64,000 nt of DNA from assembly GCF_025999835.1 (NCBI RefSeq), contig NZ_AP025628.1, positions 3,224,001-3,288,000 of the forward strand. The letters run 5' to 3'. Both the position numbers and the translations under genes were made by a program. A model generated the notes under the pieces. It had not been told where the DNA came from. It searched no databases and saw only the letters and a program-made list of their open reading frames with translations. Of this stretch, positions 34,507 through 43,224 are shown piece after piece. This DNA is from Caldinitratiruptor microaerophilus (GTDB lineage: Bacteria > Bacillota > Sulfobacillia > Symbiobacteriales > ZC4RG38). Positions within the stretch are counted from its first letter, which is position 1. Each line of letters opens with the position of its first letter.

Positions 34507-36117
34507 ATGCAAACGCTTTACGTGGGCAGGATCTACACGCTGGCGGACGGCGACGTCGCCGGCCCGGTCGAGGCTCTGCTCACGGAGGGCAGCCGGGTGC
34601 GGGCGGCCGGCGCCCGCGCCGCGCTGGAGCCCGCTCTACGGCCGGGCGATCGGGTGGTCGACCTGGGAGGTGCCACCCTGATCCCCGGCTTCGTTGATGC
34701 CCACGTGCACCTGGTGCCCCATGGCTTCCGGCTCACGGACGTCGACCTGAGCGGCGCGCAGAGCCTCGCCGAGGCCGTCCGGCGGATCGCCGCCCGTCAT
34801 GCCCGCCTCGCCCCGGGCCAGGCTCTGCGCGGCGGCGGGTGGAGCGCTGCCGGATGGGAGCGGCCGCCCACCCGGCACGACCTGGACGCGGTCTGCCCGG
34901 GCCGGCCGGTCGCTCTTTTCAGCCGGGACCTGCATACGATCTGGGTGAACTCCTACACGCTCGAGCGGGCAGGCATCACGCGCGACACGCCGGACCCGCC
35001 GGGGGGCCGTATCGAGCGGGACCCCGGGGGAGAGCCCACGGGGCTCCTGCGGGATGGTGCCATCCCCCCGGTGCTGGCGGCGCTGCCCGCGCGGGCCCCT
35101 GCCGAGCTCGAGGAAGCCCTGGCCGCCGCGGTCCGGGACGCGCTGGCCGGGGGCGTGACCGCGGTGGCCGACATGGCGGCGGACATCGCCGTGGACGACG
35201 TGGCCGCGTTCCGGGCCATGCAGTCCCTCGCCCGCCGCGGGGAACTGCCCCTGCGGGTGGTCAAGTACGTCCCGGAGGCGGCGCTCGACCGCCTGGCCGC
35301 CGCGGGCGTGGAGAGCGGGCTCGGCGACGACCGCCTGCGCCTGGGCGGCGTGAAGCTGTTCGCCGACGGCTCGCTCGGCTCCGCCACCGCCTGGATGCTG
35401 GCCGACTACGCGGACCGCCCCGGCTACCGCGGCGTGCCCGTGCACACCCCCGAGGAGCTCGACGATCGGGTGCGGCGGGCCGTGGCGGCCGGGCTGAACC
35501 TGGCCATCCACGCGATCGGCGACGCCGCGAACCGGGCGGTCCTGGATGCGCTGGCCCGCCACCGGCAGGCCTCCAAGGCCCGGGGGCTCCTGCACCGGAT
35601 CGAGCACGCACAGCACCTCGACCCCGCCGACGTCGCCCGCTTCGGCGCGCTCGGGGTTGTGGCCTCCGTCCAGCCGGCCCACCTGCCCGGCGACCGCGAC
35701 CTCGCCCTCCGCCACCTCGGCCCCGAGCGGGCGCGTACCTCCTTCGCCCTGGCCTCGCTGCGCCGGGCCGGGGCGCTCCTCGCCCTCGGTTCCGACGCGC
35801 CGGTGGTGCCCCTGCGTCCCCTCCAGGGCATCCACGCCGCCGTCTACCGCCGCCTGCCCGGCGAGGACCGCGCCTGGTTTCCCGAGGAGGCGCTCACCCC
35901 CCTCGAGGCCCTCCTCGCCGCGACCCTCTGGGCAGCCCGCGCCTGCGGCATCGGCGACCGGGCCGGCAGCCTGGCCCCCGGCAAGCTTGCGGACCTCACG
36001 GTGCTGAGCCGCGACGTCCTGAGCGGCCGTGAGGAGGACATCGTCGAGGCGGAGGTGCTCGCCACGGTGGTCGGCGGCCGCCTCGTCCACGGCGACCTCG
36101 CCTCCCGGCCTGTGTGA
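34507..36117 (+). CDS. Amidohydrolase (YtcJ-like, amidohydrolase 3 family)
   Basis: A metal-dependent hydrolase of 536 residues. The amino-terminal composite domain opens LYVGRIYTLADG, and the TIM barrel starts LIPGFVDAHVHLVPHG (HxH metal ligands). Further ligands are in LAIHAIGDAANR and HRIEHAQHL, and the Asp is in ALGSDAPVVPLRPLQGI. The C-terminal small domain GSLAPGKLADLTVLSRD is complete. Members act on exocyclic amides, but substrates are rarely known. GTG/ATG-type start with GGTGGTG just upstream. It stands alone; the gene before it (ppaX) ends 16 bp earlier, so it may be co-transcribed. Confidence 0.88.
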   Translation: MQTLYVGRIYTLADGDVAGPVEALLTEGSRVRAAGARAALEPALRPGDRVVDLGGATLIPGFVDAHVHLVPHGFRLTDVDLSGAQSLAEAVRRIAARHARLAPGQALRGGGWSAAGWERPPTRHDLDAVCPGRPVALFSRDLHTIWVNSYTLERAGITRDTPDPPGGRIERDPGGEPTGLLRDGAIPPVLAALPARAPAELEEALAAAVRDALAGGVTAVADMAADIAVDDVAAFRAMQSLARRGELPLRVVKYVPEAALDRLAAAGVESGLGDDRLRLGGVKLFADGSLGSATAWMLADYADRPGYRGVPVHTPEELDDRVRRAVAAGLNLAIHAIGDAANRAVLDALARHRQASKARGLLHRIEHAQHLDPADVARFGALGVVASVQPAHLPGDRDLALRHLGPERARTSFALASLRRAGALLALGSDAPVVPLRPLQGIHAAVYRRLPGEDRAWFPEEALTPLEALLAATLWAARACGIGDRAGSLAPGKLADLTVLSRDVLSGREEDIVEAEVLATVVGGRLVHGDLASRPV

Positions 36118-36192
36118 ACCCGTTTCCCCGACCCGTCGCCCGGCCCCCGCTACCCTATGCCGGACCGTGACCGCATCGGAGGCAGCTCGCTC

Positions 36193-37476
36193 ATGCGCAA
36201 GCGGATCGGATCGATAGCCGGCGCGCTCCTGGCGGTGAGCCTCACCGCGGGCGGCGCCGCGCTCCCACTGGGGGCCCCGCGGAGCACGAGCCCCGCCGCG
36301 GCGGCCGCCGGGCTGGCCGTGTCGGTGGCGGAGGCGGCGACCTCCCCGGGCGATCCTGCGGCCCCGCAGGGCGGGGCCGCGACCCAGCCTTCGGGGGCGT
36401 CCCGCTCCCCCCGCCTCCTGCGGGCCACGGTGCGCGGCATCTACCTGACGGGGAGGACGGCGTCCTCGGCGCAGCGGCTCGGCGAGCTCCTGGCCCTGGT
36501 CGACCGGACAGAGCTGAACGGCATGGTCATCGACGTCAAGAGCGACTGGGGGACGCTGACCTACCGTTCCGACGTGCCGCTGGCGATCGAGGCCGGGGCG
36601 GGGAAGGGCCCCATCGCCGACCTGAGGGCGCTGGTCACCCGGCTCAAGGAGCACGACGTGTACGCGATCGGCCGGGTCGTCACCTTCAAGGACAACTACC
36701 TGCCCCGCCATCGCCCCGACCTGGCGGTGCAGCGGGCCGGCGGCGGGCTGTGGCAGGACCGCAAGGGCATGACGTGGCTGAACCCGTACAAGAAGGAGGC
36801 CTGGGAGTACGTCATCAACGTGGCGAAGGAGGTGGCCGCGGCAGGCTTCGACGAGATCCAGTTCGATTACGTCCGCTTCCCCACCGACGGCGACGTCTCG
36901 CAGATCGTGTACCCCGGCCGGGACGGGCGGCGGCGGGAGCAGGTGATCGCCGACTTCCTCACCTACGCCCGGGAGCAGCTGGAGCCCCTCGGGGTCTGGG
37001 TCTCGGCCGACATCTTCGGCATCATGACGATGGCCACGGACGACCAGGGCATCGGTCAGCTGCTGGAAGAGGTCGCCCGCGGCCCGCACATCCTCTCGCC
37101 GATGGTCTACCCCAGCCACTACGGCCCGGGCAACTACGGCTTCGCGAACCCCAACGCCCACCCCTACGAGACGGTGTACCGGGCGCTCCAGGACGCCCAC
37201 CGGCGGCTGGGGGAGAAGTTCCCGGACCTGATCATCCGCCCGTGGCTCCAGGACTTCACGCTCGGCCAGCCGCCCTACGGCGCGCGGGAGGTGCGGGCCC
37301 AGATCCGGGCGACCTACGACAGCGGTATCCAGGAATGGCTGCTCTGGAACGCGGCCAACGTGTACACGGAGGCGGCGCTCGGCCCCGCGGACGAGACGCC
37401 GCCCCTGCCGCCGCCCCGGATCATCGTCTGGGGAACCGCCCGCACCGCCGCCCGGGTCCGCCTGGAGGCGTACTGA
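36193..37476 (+). CDS. Secreted putative glycosidase (DUF4015)
   Basis: A 427-residue exported protein. The signal peptide RKRIGSIAGALLAVSLTAGG is followed by an Ala/Pro-rich linker, and a TIM-barrel domain begins about residue 80 (VRGIYLTGRTASSAQRLGELL). Landmarks of the DUF4015 / glycoside-hydrolase-like family are LNGMVIDVKSDWG, GRVVTFKDNYLPRHRPDL, GMTWLNPYKKEAWEYV, FDEIQFDYVRFPTDG (acidic residues on a strand end), ISADIFG-like VSADIFGIM, and SPMVYPSHYGPGNYG. ATG 36193 has GGAGG 10 bp upstream and gives a clean signal peptide; an in-frame start at 36157 does not. The polysaccharide target is unknown. Confidence 0.88.
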   Translation: MRKRIGSIAGALLAVSLTAGGAALPLGAPRSTSPAAAAAGLAVSVAEAATSPGDPAAPQGGAATQPSGASRSPRLLRATVRGIYLTGRTASSAQRLGELLALVDRTELNGMVIDVKSDWGTLTYRSDVPLAIEAGAGKGPIADLRALVTRLKEHDVYAIGRVVTFKDNYLPRHRPDLAVQRAGGGLWQDRKGMTWLNPYKKEAWEYVINVAKEVAAAGFDEIQFDYVRFPTDGDVSQIVYPGRDGRRREQVIADFLTYAREQLEPLGVWVSADIFGIMTMATDDQGIGQLLEEVARGPHILSPMVYPSHYGPGNYGFANPNAHPYETVYRALQDAHRRLGEKFPDLIIRPWLQDFTLGQPPYGAREVRAQIRATYDSGIQEWLLWNAANVYTEAALGPADETPPLPPPRIIVWGTARTAARVRLEAY

Positions 37477-37736
37477 TGTGGAGACGGTCCCGGTGCCCCC
37501 GGTCGAGTGCCGGGGGTACCTTCATGGCCGGGCCGCATCGGTGCTGGCGTGCCCGCTGGCCCCGGTGAACTGGAACCCTCGCGCTAAAGGAGATTTCCCG
37601 GGCCGGGTCGAAGCAATCCGGACAGCGAGAAGAGTCAGCGGTGCGCCCCGGACGGAGGCGCTTTTCTACCCCCTGCCGGCCGCCGCAGGCCCCGGCACGC
37701 CGAGGCGTACCGCCCCGTGCGAAGGAGGCGTTCCCG

Positions 37737-39821
37737 TTGAGGCGATACCCCGTGGACAGATTGCGCAACCTGGCCCTCGTCGCCCACGGTGGAGCGGGGA
37801 AGACTTCGCTGGCCGAGGCCATGCTGTACGCCGCCGGGGCGATCGAGCGGCTGGGGCGCACCGACGAGGGCAACACCGTGATGGACTGGGAGCCGGAGGA
37901 GATCCGGCGTCGGGTCTCGATCAGCACGAGCGTCGCGCCGGTGGAGTGGCGCGATCATAAGCTGAATCTTCTGGACACACCGGGGTACTTCGACTTCGTC
38001 GGCGAGGTCAAGGCGGCGCTGCGGGTCGTCGAGAGCGCGCTGATCGTGGTGGACGCCGTCGCCGGCGTGGAGGTCGGCACGGAGCTGGTGTGGCGCCACG
38101 CCGCGGAGGCCGGGGTGGCGCGGGCGGTCGTCGTCAGCCGGATGGACCGCGAGAACGCGAACTGGAGCAAGGCGCTGGCCGGCCTGGAGGAAGCCTTCGG
38201 GCGGGCCGTCCTGCCGATCCAGATCCCGATCGGCCAGGAGGCCGGCTTCCGGGGCGTCGTCGACGTGCTCGGGCAGCGGGCCCTGGTCGGCGGCCTGCGC
38301 GACGTGAAGGAGGAGCCGGTCCCGGCCGAGCTGGAGAGCCAGGTGGCGGAGTTGCGGGAGCGGATCGCCGAGGCGGCCGCGGAGGCGGACGACGAGCTGA
38401 CCCTCAAGTACCTGGAGGGCGAGCCGCTCACCGACGAGGAGATCCGCCGCGGCCTGCGGGCGGCGGTGGCGGCGGGGAAGGTCGTGCCGGTGCTGTGCGC
38501 CTCCGGGGTGAAGGGGCCGGGCGTGCGGGCGCTGCTGGACGTGATCGTCGACTTCCTCCCCTCCCCGGCCGACGCCGGCGCCGCCGTGGGCCGGGACCCC
38601 CGCACGGACAGGGAGGTCCGGCGGGAACCCCGGGAGGACGGCCCCCTGGCCGCGCTGGTGTTCAAGACGATCAGCGACCCCTTCGTCGGCCGCATGACCC
38701 TCTTCCGGGTGTACTCCGGCGTGCTGCGCCCCGACTCCCAGGTGTACAACGCGAGCAGGGGCAAGACCGAGCGGGTCGGTTCCGTGTACTCGCTCCGGGG
38801 CAAGCAGCAGGAGGCGGTCAGCGAGGTCGGCCCCGGCGACATCGGCATGGTCGCCAAGCTCCAGTTCACCGGCACCTTCGACACCCTGGCGGACGAGCAG
38901 AACCCCGTCGTGCTGCCCGCGCCGCCCATGCCCGAGCCCGTGTACTCGGTGGCGGTGCACCCCAGAAGCCGGGGCGACGAGGAGAAGATCAGCTCGGGGC
39001 TCCAGCGCCTGGCGGAGGAGGACCCCACCGTCAAGGTGGAGCGCAACCCCGTCACCGCCGAGACCATCGTCTCCGGCATGGGCGAGATGCACGTCGACGT
39101 CATGATGGAGCGCATGAAGCGCAAGTTCGGCGTCGAGGCGACCGTCACCACCCCGAAGGTGGCTTACAAGGAGACCATCCGCGGCACCGCCAGGGCCGAG
39201 CACAAGCACAAGAAGCAGACGGGCGGCCACGGGCAGTACGGCCACGTGATCATCGAGCTGGAGCCCCTTCTGGACGAGGGCAAGGACTACGAGTTCGTGG
39301 ACAAGATCGTCCAGGGCCGCGTGCCGCAGCAGTACCGGCCGGCGGTCGACAAGGGCATCCGCGAGACCATGGCCGAGGGCGTCCTGGCCGGCTACCCGGT
39401 CCAGGGCGTGCGGGTGACCCTCCTCGACGGCTCCTACCACGAGGTCGACTCCTCGGAGATGGCCTTCAAGATCGCCGCCTCACAGGCGTTCAAGAAGGGG
39501 TTCATGTCCGCCCGGCCGATCCTCCTCGAGCCCATCCTCAACGTCGAGGTGTCGGTGCCGGAGAGCTACATGGGGGACATCATCGGTGACCTGAACAAGA
39601 AGCGCGGCCGGATCCTCGGCATGGAGCCCGGCCCGGACGGGACCCAGATCATCCGGGCCCAGGTGCCGCAGGCGGAGATGTTCAAGTACGCCATCGACCT
39701 GCGCTCGATCACCCAGGGCCGCGGCACCTTCAAGGCCGTCTTCGACCACTACGAGGAGGTCCCGGCGCCGATCGCCCAGCCGATCATCGAGGCGGCTCAG
39801 AAGGCCGCCGAGGCGGAGTGA
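37737..39821 (+). CDS. EF-G-like translational GTPase
   Basis: A 694-residue paralogue of elongation factor G. The G1 loop is AHGGAGKTS rather than AHIDAGKTT, G3 is DTPGYFDF, and G4 is SRMD instead of NKMD. Domains II-V are complete, with the EF-G domain IV block GGHGQYGHV and the C-terminal SEMAFKIAASQAFKKGF. These changes mark the EF-G-like branch distinct from canonical FusA, and such paralogues often lack full translocase activity. The role in this organism is unknown. TTG 37737 was chosen for AAGGAGG 8 bp upstream, giving LRRYPVDRLRNLALVAHGG, the family N-terminus. The 260-bp gap upstream has an isolated AAAGGAG at 37594 but no credible gene. Confidence 0.9.
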   Translation: MRRYPVDRLRNLALVAHGGAGKTSLAEAMLYAAGAIERLGRTDEGNTVMDWEPEEIRRRVSISTSVAPVEWRDHKLNLLDTPGYFDFVGEVKAALRVVESALIVVDAVAGVEVGTELVWRHAAEAGVARAVVVSRMDRENANWSKALAGLEEAFGRAVLPIQIPIGQEAGFRGVVDVLGQRALVGGLRDVKEEPVPAELESQVAELRERIAEAAAEADDELTLKYLEGEPLTDEEIRRGLRAAVAAGKVVPVLCASGVKGPGVRALLDVIVDFLPSPADAGAAVGRDPRTDREVRREPREDGPLAALVFKTISDPFVGRMTLFRVYSGVLRPDSQVYNASRGKTERVGSVYSLRGKQQEAVSEVGPGDIGMVAKLQFTGTFDTLADEQNPVVLPAPPMPEPVYSVAVHPRSRGDEEKISSGLQRLAEEDPTVKVERNPVTAETIVSGMGEMHVDVMMERMKRKFGVEATVTTPKVAYKETIRGTARAEHKHKKQTGGHGQYGHVIIELEPLLDEGKDYEFVDKIVQGRVPQQYRPAVDKGIRETMAEGVLAGYPVQGVRVTLLDGSYHEVDSSEMAFKIAASQAFKKGFMSARPILLEPILNVEVSVPESYMGDIIGDLNKKRGRILGMEPGPDGTQIIRAQVPQAEMFKYAIDLRSITQGRGTFKAVFDHYEEVPAPIAQPIIEAAQKAAEAE

Positions 39822-39842
39822 GGGTAAGGCCGGAGGCGCGGA

Positions 39843-39874
39843 GGCCGCCCCCCGGATCCCACCGGGGGGCGGCC
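39843..39874. terminator. Bidirectional hairpin terminator
   Basis: GGCCGCCCCCCGG (39843-39855) pairs perfectly with CCGGGGGGCGGCC (39862-39874), between the convergent EF-G-like and M48 protease genes. T-tracts are weak on both strands. Confidence 0.7.
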
Positions 39875-39901
39875 CGCGTTCCGGCCGGCGGACGGGTCCG
39901 C

Positions 39902-41116
39902 TCACCGGGAGGCGGCGAGGGCCGTCTCGATGCGCTCGAGCACCGGCGGGTGGGTGAACAGCACGGCCACGGTGAACGGGTGCGGGGCGACGTCGGCCAG
40001 GTTGCTGCGGGCAAGGCGCTTCTCCAGCTCGGCCATTCCCGGCCCGTCGCCGGTGAGGGCCAGGGCGAAGCGGTCCGCCTGGCGCTCGAAGGTGCGGCTC
40101 ACGGCGTTCTGCACGGGCAGGGCGGCGAACGACGCCAGGGTGAGGAAGAGCACCAGCACGACCACGTGCGCCGGGTCGCCCGGCCGCCCCGGCGCCCCGG
40201 CCAGGAGGCGCTGGGCGAGCCAGAAGACGCCCGCGCTCCCCGCCGCCCCGAGGGCGATGCCCAGGTAGATGTGGTGCAGCCGCCAGTGCCCGAGCTCGTG
40301 GGCCAGCACGAGCAGGACCTGCCGGCGGTCGTACGATTGCAGCAGCGTGTCGTAGAGCACGATGCGGCGCGTGGCGCCGAAGCCGGTGAAGTAGGCGTTG
40401 ACCCGCCGGGTCCGCCGGCTGGCGTCCATGACGAGGACCTCCCGCACCGGCACCCCGGCCCGGCGGGCGAGCTGCCGCGACTCGGCCGCCAGCTCCGCGT
40501 CGGCGACGGGGGTGAAGCGGTGGAAGAGGGGGTCGATGACCACCGGCCCCAGGAAGCTCGACAGGGCGAGGTACAGGGCGAAGCCGGCGGCCGCGGCCGC
40601 CCACCACCCCGCCGGCCAGCGGCGGATGGCGGCGAAGAGCGCAGCCAGGAGCGCCGAGCTAATCGCCAGCCCGATCAGGAGCGACTTGCCCAGGTCGGCC
40701 AGCCACAGCCCGACCGTCTGGGTGCTGAGGCCATAGCGGTGGTCGAGCACGAAGCGGGCGATCCCCGCCGGTAGCCCGGCGGCCGTGATGCCCACGGAGA
40801 CGATCGCCCCGATCAGCACGGCGGCCAGCACGGGGCGGGGCCCCACGAGGCCGAGGAGCCAGCGCGCCAGCGCCCGGTCCCACCCGCGGGCGATCGTCCA
40901 CACGAGGAGGGCGACCGGCAGGGCCTGGCCGGCGAGGAAGAGGAGGTAGCGGGCGCGGCTGTACGCCTTCGCCCGGACGAGGTACGCCGGGTCGAAGTGG
41001 CGCAGCGCCTCGGCCGGCGGTGCCCACGGAGCCAGGACGCCGATCAGCAGCAGGAGAGCCGTGAAGCCGGCCAGAAGGCCGGCTCCCCAGAGAATCCCGC
41101 GCGACTCGGCGGACAC
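39902..41116 (-). CDS. M48-family membrane metalloprotease (Ste24/CAAX protease-like)
   Basis: A 404-residue integral membrane zinc protease. An N-terminal helix is followed by at least five more membrane segments. The catalytic domain has VLVMDASRRTRRVNAYFTGFG, the zinc motif LAHELGHW (HExxH) and the third ligand Glu in FERQADRFAL. This order and YDTLL match Ste24-type proteases that act on membrane proteins. GTG 41116 was chosen with GGGGGGCGATGCC upstream; the same frame runs on to 42367 only as a shadow of the next gene. It lies 20 bp behind the flavoprotein gene, so it may be the third gene of the thiol-redox operon. Confidence 0.88.
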   Translation of the reverse strand: MSAESRGILWGAGLLAGFTALLLLIGVLAPWAPPAEALRHFDPAYLVRAKAYSRARYLLFLAGQALPVALLVWTIARGWDRALARWLLGLVGPRPVLAAVLIGAIVSVGITAAGLPAGIARFVLDHRYGLSTQTVGLWLADLGKSLLIGLAISSALLAALFAAIRRWPAGWWAAAAAGFALYLALSSFLGPVVIDPLFHRFTPVADAELAAESRQLARRAGVPVREVLVMDASRRTRRVNAYFTGFGATRRIVLYDTLLQSYDRRQVLLVLAHELGHWRLHHIYLGIALGAAGSAGVFWLAQRLLAGAPGRPGDPAHVVVLVLFLTLASFAALPVQNAVSRTFERQADRFALALTGDGPGMAELEKRLARSNLADVAPHPFTVAVLFTHPPVLERIETALAASR

Positions 41117-41136
41117 GGCATCGCCCCCCGGGGCGG

Positions 41137-42504
41137 TCAGTCGCTCCCGCCCAGCTCCTTCACCGCCGCCCGGGCCGCCACCAGCACCGGGTCCCACACC
41201 GGCGCGAAGGGCGGTGCGTAGCTGAGGTCCAGCTCGGCCACCTCTTCCGGCGTCATCCGGGCGTGCAGGGCGGTGGCGAAGATATCGATTCGCTTCGCCA
41301 CCCCCTCCGGTCCTGCCATCTGGGCGCCGAGCAGGCGGCCGCTCTGCCGGTCGGCGATCACCTTCACGGTGATTCGCCCGCCGCCCGGGTAGTAGTGTGC
41401 CCGGGACCCGTGGCGGACCACGGCGGAGACCGGGTCGAACCCGGCCTGCCGGGCCTCGTCGGTGCTCAGGCCGGTGCGGGCGAGCTCCAGTCCGAACGCC
41501 TTCAGCACCGCCGTCCCGACCACCCCCGGGAAGGTGGCGTCGCCGCCGGCGGCGTTCTCCCCGGCCACCCGGCCCTGCTTGTTGGCGGTCGACCCCAGCG
41601 GGATGTAGGCCGGCCGGTCGCTGAGGAGGTGGTGCACCTCGGCAACGTCGCCCGCCGCGTAGATGCCGGGGACGTTCGTCTCCATGCGGGCCGTGACCTG
41701 CACGGCGCCGGTCGGCCCCAGGGCGATGCCGGCGTCCCGGGCCAGGGTCGCGGCCGGCCGGACGCCGCCGGCGAACAGGACGAGGTCGGCGTCCAGCGTG
41801 CGGGACGGGGTGACGACCCGGCGGACGCGCACGTCGCCCTCCAGGGCCTGGAGCGGCTCCCCGAAGTAGAGCGCCACCCCGTTTCGCTCCATCTCGGCCC
41901 GGGCGAGCTCGCTGAGGTCGGGATCGAAGTTGCTGAGCGGCCGCGGCAGCATCTCGACCACGGCCACCTCCAGGCCGATCGTCCGGAACGCCTCGGCCAT
42001 CTCCACCCCGATGTACCCGGCCCCGACAATAACCGCCCGGCGGGGGGCGTGACCGCGGAGGTACTCGAGCAGGGCGATCCCGTCGTCCAGCGTGCGGAGG
42101 GTGAAGACGCCCGTGAGGTCGGCGCCCGGCACCGGGGGACGGGACGCCCGGCCGCCCGTGGAGAGCACGAGCACGTCGTACTCCGTCTTGAAGGTCGATC
42201 CGGACGGGTCGCGGACCGTGACGGTCCGCCCCCAGGGGTCGATGGCCAGCACCTCGTGCCGGGTGAGCGCCAGGATGTTCCGCTCCGACTTGAACCGCTC
42301 CGGGGTGACCACGACCAGGTCCTCCGGCCGGCGCACCTGCCCGCTGATCAGGTAGGGCAGGCCGCACGAGCCGTACGACACGTGGCTGGATGCCTCGTAG
42401 GCGACGATCTCCAGGTCCGGATCGCGCCGCCGCGCGCGGGAAGCGGCGCTCATGCCGGCCGCCACCCCGCCCACGACCACCAGGCGCCGCCTCCTGTCCG
42501 CCAC
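41137..42504 (-). CDS. CoA-disulfide reductase / NADH oxidase-like flavoprotein
   Basis: A 455-residue pyridine nucleotide-disulfide oxidoreductase of the CoADR/Nox group. It has an FAD motif VVVGGVAAGMSAASRARRR, the single redox Cys in SYGSCGLPY (about residue 47), an NAD(P) motif AVIVGAGYIGVEMAE and the C-terminal FAD contact YAAGDVAEV. Members reduce CoA disulfide or persulfides, or oxidise NADH. It starts 14 bp after the selenocysteine-type disulfide oxidoreductase gene, so the two share a transcript. It may supply electrons to that protein in place of a thioredoxin reductase (inference). No rhodanese domain is fused. Confidence 0.92.
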   Translation of the reverse strand: MADRRRRLVVVGGVAAGMSAASRARRRDPDLEIVAYEASSHVSYGSCGLPYLISGQVRRPEDLVVVTPERFKSERNILALTRHEVLAIDPWGRTVTVRDPSGSTFKTEYDVLVLSTGGRASRPPVPGADLTGVFTLRTLDDGIALLEYLRGHAPRRAVIVGAGYIGVEMAEAFRTIGLEVAVVEMLPRPLSNFDPDLSELARAEMERNGVALYFGEPLQALEGDVRVRRVVTPSRTLDADLVLFAGGVRPAATLARDAGIALGPTGAVQVTARMETNVPGIYAAGDVAEVHHLLSDRPAYIPLGSTANKQGRVAGENAAGGDATFPGVVGTAVLKAFGLELARTGLSTDEARQAGFDPVSAVVRHGSRAHYYPGGGRITVKVIADRQSGRLLGAQMAGPEGVAKRIDIFATALHARMTPEEVAELDLSYAPPFAPVWDPVLVAARAAVKELGGSD

Positions 42505-42518
42505 GGGCGGACCCCCCT

Positions 42519-43217
42519 TTACTTGTCGTCCCCGCCGCTGAGGGCCTCGAGGACCTTCTGCAGGAACTGCCGCTCCGGCAGGGCGCCCACGAACATGACC
42601 TTGCCGTCGTTGACCACGGTGTGGGGGACGCTCATGACCCCGAAGCGCTCGGAGAGCTCCGGGAACTCGTTGGCCTCCACCATGTCCGCCACCACCTGGT
42701 CGGACTCCAGCGCGAACTGATGAGCCGTGCGGACCGCACGGGGGCAGTACGGTCAGGTAGGGGTGACGAACACCTGGATGTGGACCTTCTCCTTGATGGC
42801 CGCCAGCTGCTGCTTGATGGCGTCGGGCAGGCGGGTCTTGCCCTTCGAGACGTCGATGATCGTGTCGATCATCGCCCCGAACTCGTACCCGGCGGGGATG
42901 CCGAACCAGCGGGCGCCGTGCACGACCTCGTTGGCCACCAGGATCGCCGGCGCCTTGTCGATCCCGTACTGCCGGGCCCTGTCGGGTTCGGCCTCGATGT
43001 CGATGACCTCCGCGCGGAGGAGCGGCGAGAGCTCCGCCACCTCCTGCACGAGCTGGACGGTCTCCTTGCAGTACTGGCAGGGCTCCCGCCCCGGCAGGAT
43101 CAGCTTGCTGTCAGGCTTCGTGAAGACCAAGAGCCGGACGGGCTGGACGAGTTCCTTCTGGAACTCCTGTTCCAGCGTCTTCCGGTCCGCCTCCCTCAAC
43201 AGGCCCATGCAGGCCAC
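42519..43217 (-). CDS. Protein disulfide oxidoreductase with in-frame UGA (probable selenoprotein)
   Basis: Glutaredoxin-like protein disulfide oxidoreductase with two thioredoxin folds, 232 residues if UGA is read as selenocysteine. The first fold has CQYC at residues 47-50. The second begins IQVFVTPT, then UGA (42753-42755, residue 155), then PYCPRAV, where the family has CPYC. Reading continues in frame for 77 further codons with full family character (FGVMSVPHTVVNDGKVMFVGA) to TAA at 42519-42521. A SECIS-like hairpin sits at the exact bacterial spacing. The UGA replaces precisely the attacking cysteine, which argues against a random nonsense mutation. The promoter has ATACC-N6-GGTAT operators. 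The flavoprotein gene follows after 14 bp. Confidence 0.85.
42725..42755 (-). promoter_or_regulatory. Bacterial SECIS-like element following the UGA codon
   Basis: On the minus strand the UGA (42753-42755) is followed by 11 nt and then CCGUGCGGUCCGCACGG (42725-42741). This is a 17-nt hairpin with a 7-bp perfect stem as drawn, and GGUC at its apex. The E. coli fdhF SECIS has the same 11-nt offset, 17-nt size and GGUC apex, which SelB recognises. The stem lacks the bulged U of fdhF. Confidence 0.8.
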
Positions 43218-43224
43218 ACCCCCA

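Noticed and set aside
37477-37736. Possible small gene behind AAAGGAG at 37594
   Set aside because: No ATG/GTG/TTG at usable spacing opens a frame with protein-like composition; the overlapping plus frame is only a shadow of the next gene's start.
42753-43217. Reading the disulfide oxidoreductase as a truncated or broken gene ending at 42753
   Set aside because: The frame continues with full family sequence for 77 codons, the UGA is exactly at the active-site Cys, and a SECIS-like hairpin is at the exact spacing. A chance nonsense mutation would not predict all three.
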